64,000 nucleotides of DNA from Salvator merianae (taxonomy: Eukaryota > Chordata > Lepidosauria > Squamata > Teiidae), in NCBI GenBank assembly GCA_003586115.2, contig QVOM02000116.1, forward strand, positions 30,295,062-30,359,061. The letters run 5' to 3'. Positions 56,691 through 64,000 of the stretch are shown here, one piece after another (position 1 is the stretch's first letter; each line of letters starts with the position of its first letter). Under the pieces are notes generated by a model. The model saw only the letters and a list, made by a program, of their open reading frames with translations. It was not told the origin of the DNA and ran no database searches. The translations under genes were made by a program, and so were the position numbers.

Positions 56691-58829
56691 TGTAAAGTTT
56701 GTTATCTGATTCAGTCAGTCAGGCTGTCCTTGCCTTGCATCCAGAAGAAAATGTCTTATTCTTGGACAGTAAGTAAATGTTAAATGGTTTCCACTACAGC
56801 AAATGCTACTGGTGGGTGAGGTTATTTCTGGCTGAATTATTTATTCTCCAGGTAATAAGTGGGGCTCTTGGATGCCCTCCAGGGTTACCTGTAATCTCCT
56901 ATAGGAGAGTCAGTTGGGTTGACTGCAGTCTTCTTATTAGTGTCCCCATAAACATCTTAGAGTGGAAAGAAGATTGCAGGGCTTTGTCATGATCTGAAGG
57001 AATCCTTCCTGTCCCTCTGTTGCCTCCCAGTCTAACAGTTTGATGTTACAACCAAAACTAATTAGCAATGAGATTTAGCCTTAGTTGCCTTGGGGTTTCA
57101 TAAAGTAAGCTGATGATGCTGAACTATAATCAGTCCCAGCCAGCATAGGCAAAGGATGATGGATGTTGCAATGGCAGGATTGCAGGAGGCAAGGTAGTAG
57201 GATCAGATGCACAACTCAGCTGGGAAAGTGCTGCAGGCGTTTGAAAAATCCAATACGGTCAGTTCACTACAATAAACCTCTGTGTAATCTCCAGATCTCT
57301 TCTAGAGAAAGTATATTCTTTCAAAGAGCCCTTTGCTTAGTGCATGGTAGTTCTACAATTCTTGGGGACCTCTTGACAAGTCCTCAGATGACTGTAGTCT
57401 CTAGAGAAGACTGTCAGGGGAGCTTTGGATGGGAAGGAAAGGCTGCTGTCTTTTAGGTGCCTTTGGTCTGCTGGTTTTTCTGGATTATATGGTTCTTCCA
57501 TGCTTGCCTTGTCCATATGGTGACATAGGTCACTGAGTCCAGGTAAGGTGAAATACTTTCTATTTGTGGTCTGTGCCAGCTTTCTGATACCCACAGCTTC
57601 TGTGTGCTCTGCAGAGAATAAAGAGTGAAGTTGTAGTCCAGACCTTCTGAAGAGCACCCGTTTGGAAAAAGCTATTCTAAGACATTCTGAGGCTGTGAGA
57701 GAAGTGGTTTCCAGCTAGTTATGGGTGATGGAAACAGGAAATGGGTTACTCTTTCTCTTCTTCCCACACCATCAAACTCCTATAGAGTTAATTAATCCAA
57801 CTGCTATGCAAGTGATTCAGGGGCTTTCAGAAGAGCAGCATTTCATGGTACTTTGATTGACTTGCACTTAGAGATGTGAAGAGCCTCTCAAAACCTAACC
57901 TCTTTGGGATATGCATTTCCATCCCTGCTGACATATTCATAAAGTGTGAAATAGCATTTTCACCAAAGCAGGACTTGAAAGGAGGAGCGGAATAATGGAA
58001 GTCAGCTGGCGGCCACCATTTGATGAACACTTTGCAGGCAACTAGGTTTCCATGGCAAAAATCAATCTAGAAACCTGTTCTGTAGTGTTTCTATTCCATG
58101 CCCCTGCAGCAGAGGGATTCATTGTATATTGGCTTTGTATCACTACACATTATAGGAAGGGCAAGTTTCCTTGCAACACTAGAACTATGAACATGACATA
58201 GTACAGGAGGCAGAAGGCTAAATTCTTTTATGTGTGACCTGACCTTTTTGCTCCAAGGAATGTATTGCCATCACTCACAAAGGGAGGCACTGAGTGATTG
58301 GAAGGGCCATTTAGTCCATTGGAAATGGTTTTGAACTTTTACTGATTCAATTGTTTTCACCACCAAGGTTCCTTATTTTCCACACTAATTGACCCATGCC
58401 TTCCCCCTGGCTCTTTGTCTGCTGAAGTGGCATTTCAAAACTGACGGCACCGGCTGTCCACCTGTCATTTTCTTGCTGATTCCTGTGTGACAGATGGCAC
58501 AGATAATCTGGCATGTTTCCGTTGGATCAGAACAAACTAGGTAGTGGCTGCCAGATTTCTGATGACAGAGACTTTTTACATATTCTGGTTTGCTGAATAG
58601 CTAATAGACACTGTCTTCGACAGGAAATAGAACGTTTCTGATTTTGGATCTTTCCCAGGAAAACTGGATGAAACTTCCCGCCCCCCATTAGGCATTAAAA
58701 ATCCTGAAGCCGGTGGGGGGGGTGGGGAAGCATCATTCAGCATTAGGCTTTGAGAAGCATAAAATAAACTAGAATATCATTATAACTAGTTCTTGTACAA
58801 ACCTTGGTGCATGTGTAGAAGCTAGATTT
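56691..58829. other. No gene recognised
   Basis: About 2.1 kb. Frames of 97 (57163-57456, +) and 106 codons (57337-57657, -) overlap on opposite strands and have no motif. A C-run at 58679 and G-runs at 58711-58727 lie near the right end. Confidence 0.45.
58711..58727 (+). repeat. G-rich run (possible quadruplex)
   Basis: ggtggggggggtgggg has enough G-runs for an intrastrand quadruplex. A C-run (cccgcccccc) about 25 bp upstream could instead pair with it. Confidence 0.55.
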
Positions 58830-59290
58830 AGCCCTGATCACTTGACAGAGCAGTGGATGGGACAAGCACCAGAAGCCATCTGCTCCATAGCGATCCCATC
58901 TCAAACTAACACTGGAGGCTGGACATGAACATTCCTTGGCCTCTGAATTTGCAAGCTGGGGGAGGGGCACTGTGATGCACCAAAGAACGGCCATTTCAAG
59001 GGCTGCTTGCAGGAACCTGACAGAATGATACCAAGCTCTATGCACTGCCTGGACTGGTCCAGCCATCCACAGGACAGATGACTGCAACAGTCCCTGTGGG
59101 AAACCCTCAGGAGATCGCTTTAAAGTGGTCTCCTATTAGCACACTCCCTGATACTGTTTTTACACTGGGGAGTGGACCAGCCTCCGTTGTCATGCAGACA
59201 GAGCAGTCCCCAGAAGGCATGGCCTCCCAGAGATCACTCTGTCATGGGAATTCTGCAATCTTTGGAGGCAGCTGAACATGGTCCCCAGGG
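58830..59290 (+). mobile_element. Family D interspersed repeat
   Basis: Anchor segments in order: gaggctggacatgaacattc, ttgcaagctgggg, gctttaaagtggtctccta, actgtttttacactgggga and agcagtccccagaaggcat. Lies about 600 bp from another family D copy at 59765-61490. Confidence 0.55.
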
Positions 59291-59764
59291 ACTGTGTGTA
59301 GGCTGCCTTTGTGTCCAATCCTGTCAGTCATCATGCCCTTGTAACTATGCTCCTTTCAAAGGCAACGTGTTGTGCCTCTTTCTACAGTGGTTTGTGAGAA
59401 CTTCTGTACTAAAATAAACTCTGTATGCTAAATGAGTTTTTCCCCTTCATAAGACTTTGCTCCTTGGTCTATGTGTGAAACAGCATTTAAAACTTAGGTC
59501 AGTTATGGACTATTCTCTGATGTGGCCCTAAGAAAAAGAAGATGGTCACACTAGGATAGCAGAGGCTGGGGAACCACCTTTGGGATGATACAGATCTGTA
59601 GTTGCAGCCCAAACTGTAGAAGCTGTACTGATGCATATGTTGGACAAGATGGCTTCTTATCCTCTCCTGAGTATAGAACATTAGTATTTTACCGTGGCAG
59701 ATTCTGAACCCTATGCTTTGGCCCAAACCAAGTGATTTGGGCTGGGAATGTGAGAAATGCTGAG
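59291..59764. other. No gene recognised
   Basis: Ordinary sequence between two family D copies. Nothing supported. Confidence 0.5.
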
Positions 59765-59906
59765 GAGCCTGCTGGTAGCCATCTACAAAATGGGTGCCTG
59801 TCCTGACCTCCCTTTGGAGGGTGAAGACTAAAAGTTCTCCAGTGTCCTAAATTACAGACTGGGTAAATTTAACAGTGCACCTTGGAAAAGGGAAAATGGT
59901 GCCTGG

Positions 59907-61252
59907 TAGGGGTGTGCACGAAGGCACTTTTCCCCTTTCGCTTCGCATTCCTGCGAAGCTACGGGGCTTCGTTTTCGCACGAAAAAATATGTGCGAAAAT
60001 GAAGCCCTTCGTGTTTGCGGTGAAGATTTTCGCCTCGACCTGAAGCAGAGGAATCAAGGCGAAGTAAAGATCCTTCGCCTTGATTTCTCTGTTTCCGATG
60101 GCGCTCGCCTCTCTCTCATTTCCCCCCCTCCCCCAGTCTGTCAGTGTGCGCGTGGGACTGACAGACTAGGGGGAATGAGAGACAGTGAGCGGGAGAGGAG
60201 GAAAACCCCTTCCTTTCGCTGATCGCCCTCCTCTCCCGCCGGCTGAGTCAGGCGGCGACGGCAGAGGAGGGAGAATAAGGGAAAGGAAGGGAACCCCCTC
60301 CTTTCACTGATCGCCCTCCTCTCCCGCCGGCTGAGTCAGGCGGCGACGGCAGAGGAGGGAGAATAAGGGAAAGGAAGGGAAACCCCTCCTTTCACTGATC
60401 GCCCTCCTCTCCCGCCGGCTGAGTCAGGCGGCGACGGCAGAGGAGGGAGAATAAGGGAAAGGAAGGGAACCCCCTCCTTTCACTGATCGCCCTCCTCTCC
60501 CGCCGGCTGAGTCAGGCGGCGACGGCAGAGGAGGGAGAATAAGGGAAAGGAAGGGAACCCCCTCCTTTCACTGATCGCCCTCCTCTCCCGCCGGCTGAGT
60601 CAGGCGGCGACGGCAGAGGAGGGAGACCAAGGCAAAGGAAGGGAAACCCCTCCTTTCACTGATCGCCCTCCTCTCCCGCCGGCTGAGTCAGGCGGCGACG
60701 GCAGAGGAGGGAGAATAAGGGAAAGGAAGGGAACCCCCTCCTTTCACTGATCGCCCTCCTCTCCCGCCGGCTGAGTCAGGCGGCGACGGCAGAGGAGGGA
60801 GACCAAGGCAAAGGAAGGGAAACCCCTCCTTTCACTGATCGCCCTCCTCTCCCGCCGGCTGAGTCAGGCGGCGACGGCAGAGGAGGGAGAATAAGGGAAA
60901 GGAAGGGAACCCCCTCCTTTCACTGATCGCCCTCCTCTCCCGCCGGCTGAGTCAGGCGGCGACGGCAGAGGAGGGAGATCAAGGCAAAGGAAGGGAACCC
61001 CGTCCTTCCGCTGATCGCCCTCCTCTCCCGCTCGCTGTCTCTCATTTCCCCTAGACTGTCAGCGCGCGCGCTGACAGCCTAGGGGGATGAGACAGAGGCA
61101 AATTGCGAAGGTCCCGAAATGCATCGAAAGTTGAGGGACCTTCGCAATTCACATTTCGTGATCTTTGTTTCCCTTCGCATTCGATGCGAAGGGAACCAAA
61201 TCACGAAATTCGACGAAAATCCGAGTGGCACGAAACTTCGTGCACACCCCTA
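59907..61252. mobile_element. 1346-bp hAT-type foldback element carrying an 88-bp satellite
   Basis: Ends are identical inverted taggggtgtgcacgaag over 17 bp, flanked by gtgcctgg at 59899-59906 and 61253-61260. Each end carries successive hairpins: ggcttcgttttcgcac / gtgcgaaaatgaagcc (59965-60006), atcaaggcgaag / cttcgccttgat (60053-60084), agtctgtcag / ctgacagact (60135-60167). On the right they are cctag-ctgtcagcgc stems (61049-61082), a 15-bp perfect pair (61101-61115 with 61135-61149), and a ~26-bp pair (61153-61209). The middle is an 88-bp GC- and CpG-rich tandem array. No transposase is encoded; a full-length hAT would have to supply it. The 115- and 120-codon frames at its edges are incidental. 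Confidence 0.95.
60221..61032. repeat. 88-bp GC-rich minisatellite, ~9.2 units
   Basis: Unit starts gatcgccctcctctcccgcc and recurs at 60221, 60309, 60397, 60485, 60573, 60661, 60749, 60837, 60925 and 61013, each exactly 88 bp apart. Units differ mainly in a 12-base window (ataagggaaagg versus ccaaggcaaagg or tcaaggcaaagg) and in aaacccc versus aacccccc. Exact length conservation suggests recent expansion. It would register as a CpG island although it lies in a transposon. Confidence 0.97.
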
Positions 61253-61567
61253 GTGCCTGGTTCTGCTGCTGTAATGACTGGATTGGGACGATGGCTGGAA
61301 AAGTGAGGGAGATCACAAAGTGGTCTTCCTCTGGAGCACGCCCAAATGTGGTTTTTGCACCTGAGAGTGCTCTAGCTGCTGAGGTTGTGTGGTTAGTGTG
61401 TTGCTCAGGAGGCCAATGTGTAGCATGTGGATCCTGTGGTCCAAGGAGGCAGCAGGCATGGTCTCAAGGGATTGTGAGGAAGCTGCCAATAATGCCCAAC
61501 ATCTCAGGAGCTTCCAAAGTAATTTAATGTGGTGAATTATTTCCCAGGCTCCTTCTCAGTCATCTCA

Positions 61568-61790
61568 GGGTGGTCAGTGGACTGAAGTGTATGTTTGAAT
61601 ACCTTCTCTCTCATGAAGTTCACCAGGTGATCTTGGGCCAGTCACTGCCTCAGACTAATTTATCTCACAGGATTGTTATTGTTGTGAGGATTAGTCAGGA
61701 AAGAAAATAATACAAAACTAACAAAATCGACATCTGGAAAGGGGGATATAAATGTAACAAACCAATCAGACATTAAATAAACTTTCTCCT
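61568..61790 (+). mobile_element. tRNA-derived SINE (squamate type), partial head
   Basis: atgtttgaatacc (box B-like, about 61591), then gttcaccaggtgatcttggg, ccagtcactgcctcagact, aatttatctcacaggattgt and the tail aaagggggatataaatgtaa. This follows a common squamate SINE (...gtgaccttgggccagtcac...cctacctcacagggttgttgtgagg...gcgggatataaatg...). The 5' head is worn. Confidence 0.75.
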
Positions 61791-61919
61791 ACTTTTTATG
61801 ATCTAATCTATTATTATTTAGAGTGCTGTACTTCATGAATTAGGTTGTCTACTGTTAAAGATTGTTCCTTTTTAGCTGGATGAGGAGAGGATCAAGTTTT
61901 ACTAGCATAGGCTTTTTCC

Positions 61920-62378
61920 ACGCTGACCACTAGGGTGATTCAGGAAGCTATCTAAGAGGCCTGGCTTCCTGATCATGGGATAGTGCAGACTTCACCTCCC
62001 TAGAATGTTCCATCTTCATAGGATGGGGCATAGAGAGGCATAGAGTGCCCAAAATGGTGTCCGATCTCACTCCATCATTAGGCCTCAGGCCTACTAGTGG
62101 ACTAGTGGGTGCACGGGGGGACCCTTTTTGATAGTGGTTCAGGAAGCACTACCAGAAGTGACATCAGAAATAGTGTGTTGCTGAAAATGCCCCTCCTGGA
62201 AACTCTGAAGGCTCCAGAACTGACTCTGAGGGCTGGTCCAGGCTTCAGAGTTGGCGGCTGGGGCTGGGCCAGGCCAGACCATCTGAAATGTGGATGGCCC
62301 TGTCCCACTCCAATGGAAATCTGGTCCCAATGTGTATCCCACTCCATTCTGTGATACAGGGGAAGTGTGGAAATGGCC
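61920..62378. mobile_element. Harbinger-like MITE
   Basis: Left ggctttttccacgctgacc and right gaagtgtggaaatggcc are inverted. Flanks are ata and taa, not identical. It has the same general terminal style (GGC...CAC) as families A, B and E. The 81-codon frames here exist on both strands and are chance. Confidence 0.6.
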
Positions 62379-64000
62379 TAAGTCTCTGGATGCTTATGTG
62401 ATCATCACGTCCTGGGATTTCCCCTCACACTTTCCCTTCTCATAATACTATAGTTTCACCATTACAATAGCAGAAATAGAAGGTATACTAACAACAATAT
62501 TTAACAAGTCAGTAGTTGAACTTTAGACAGACAAGAAATTTTGTTATTAGAGGTGATGAGCACAAGCCCTGTTTGGGGGTCTTGCCTCTCATCTAGACAC
62601 CAAATAACTTTGGGTGAGCAATGACACACACAGCTCAACCCATCTTGAATAGAGTGGCTGACTGCTTTTCCCATTGGCCACAGGCACTTCTCACAACAGA
62701 AACATCTTAATGTTGCTGTAGCTTTCAGTCCAAGGTTGTTTTAGGAGGTAAGACAGCCCTCAGCAATGAAATTCTTCTGTCTGTGCAGAAGCTGCATCTT
62801 ATTGTTCCTTACTCTTTGCAGCTGCTCTAACCAGTTATACTCTGTCAACATAATGGCATCATGACCACGGAATAGGAAAAAAAGTGTATTGCTAAAGTAA
62901 TGAGTATCCTTGAAAGACTGCAGCTGCTCTCTTGAGTCCCTACCTTCTAAAACTGCCCTAAACAGAAAGGTAAAGATTTTGAGCCTGTTTCTATTGCAAG
63001 AGGTACCGCCTAGGGCTGAGTAGGGGGGCAGTGGTAGGCTGGCAGCCACCCCATTTGAGATGGGTTGAGGCAGTCCAGCAGCCCATTGAAGAATGGGAGA
63101 TCTGGGACAAAGTCAGGCTGAACACATATTATCTAGCCTGGCTCACCACACAAATATTGAATAATCAGAATTCAGGAGTGAGAACCCCCTTCTCAGAGAA
63201 AGAATAAGAAGAAGGAAAAGTAACACATTAGAATGAGCTTTAAAAAAAGAATTCATGAATATTTTGATGAAAGCTTTGCTACAATATGGGGCAAAGCTAT
63301 TTAATGGAAATAATTCATCTGTCATTGTGTGGTTTGCTAAAGTATGAGTTTGAATTTGTGCTCTTCGAATTTTCATATGGCTGATGTCAAACAAAAGATT
63401 CCAAGCCCAGAAGTTGTATCCATAAAAATGAAACTATTTCCATCTCTTTGTAGAATTCAGCCTTCTTTTATTTCCCTGGTGCTCTAACTCTAACAGGTGA
63501 ATAGCAAGCAACCTTGTCCTATACTTTTTCTGGGTGATAGAGAGATGCCTATGTAAATGAAAAGATAAATTTCTCTGCAGACCTTTACACAATATCATGT
63601 GAAATCTGGACAATGAGAACAAAGAGAAATTTCCTTATTGTTTTCTTGTTACACTCTGTTGTTTCTTTCCGTTCTTCTCTTTCCCGAGTATCTAAACATA
63701 TTGGTATGTATTTGTATGATGTCTACAAGTACCTTGAATTTGCTTTGCAGTAGGTAAACAGACATTTGCCCCATCTCAGACTTTCAAAACTGTACATTCT
63801 CTTCAAGCATTCCACAGAACACAAAACCAAAACCCGTCTCTGTTACATTCAGTGAGGCAAGAATTAATTTCTGAAATAGTTCCAATGATGTACATGGCAG
63901 CTTCTCCACTGTGGGCACTGGTGTGTGAAATGAAGACCATTCTAGGCCCAGAGTGCTCAATCTGGGTCAAGAATGGACTAGGCCAGGCAATGTGCTCCCC
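62379..64000. other. No gene recognised
   Basis: About 1.6 kb of unique-looking DNA. The 102-codon minus-strand frame (62741-63049) has no motif. No repeat terminus identified. Confidence 0.5.

Larger units (their letters stand above)
59765..61490 (+). mobile_element. Family D repeat split by a hAT element
   Basis: Left half (59765-59906): gggtgcctgtcctgacctcc, gactaaaagttctccag. Right half (from 61253): aagtggtcttcctctggagc, gtggtttttgcacctgaga. Together they follow the order of the family D copy at 16970-17480 (gctgcctgtcctgacctatt ... atggtttttgcacttggga). The insertion duplicated the 8-mer gtgcctgg. Confidence 0.62.

Noticed and set aside
59875..61527. CpG-dense block that looks like a promoter CpG island with 115- and 120-codon frames at its edges
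   Set aside because: The CpG content comes from the 88-bp array and hairpins of a hAT-type element with an 8-bp target duplication; no exon or promoter signal was seen.

Overview
The window looks like non-coding nuclear DNA from a vertebrate, most likely a squamate reptile (lizard or snake). I cannot place it more narrowly. The call rests on the mix of repeats: CR1 LINE 3' ends, L2-type LINE tails, tRNA-derived SINEs with the body text seen in squamates, a 5S rRNA-like SINE piece, L1-clade ORF2 remnants, a Tigger/pogo transposase remnant, and many non-autonomous DNA transposons of hAT type (8-bp target duplications) and PIF/Harbinger-like type (3-bp target duplications). I found no intact protein-coding gene, no rRNA or functional tRNA gene, and no CRISPR array. 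Open frames are short, overlap on both strands, and mostly run through repeats, so none is called as a CDS. Two stretches carry decayed coding sequence: a Tigger transposase (8590-9430, + strand) and an unidentified pseudogene or exon-like segment (30557-30830, - strand). Two L1 ORF2 C-termini also survive (18600-19150 and 31843-32350, both - strand).

Layout. 1-8.6 kb: AT-rich DNA with a chimeric SINE, simple repeats and small foldback elements. 8.6-17.5 kb: the dead Tigger, then a dense cluster of multi-hairpin MITEs (family A), a family C MITE abutting family A, a CR1 piece, and a hAT MITE (14406-14668) carrying a 30-bp GC-rich minisatellite. 17.5-32.4 kb: mostly unique DNA with L1 and L2 tails, an old degenerate tandem repeat, and a MITE inserted into another copy of its own family (29430-29786). 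32.7-44.9 kb: further Harbinger-like MITEs, one with a clean TAA duplication (34108-34619), a palindromic hAT MITE with a perfect 8-bp duplication (36061-36270), and CR1 pieces. 45-50.9 kb: AT-rich DNA with a 276-bp polypurine tract. 50.9-59.3 kb: a CR1 split by a palindromic hAT MITE, further LINE and SINE pieces, and copies of an unnamed repeat (family D). 59.9-61.3 kb: the most striking object, a 1346-bp hAT-type element with an exact 8-bp target duplication, a series of terminal hairpins, and an internal 88-bp GC-rich tandem array. It sits inside a family D copy. The last 2.7 kb holds a SINE, one MITE and unique DNA.

Family letters (A-E, G, H) are my own labels for sequences that recur within this window. 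Superfamily names rest on target-duplication length and terminal motifs, not on a database match. Boundaries without a stated target duplication are approximate.
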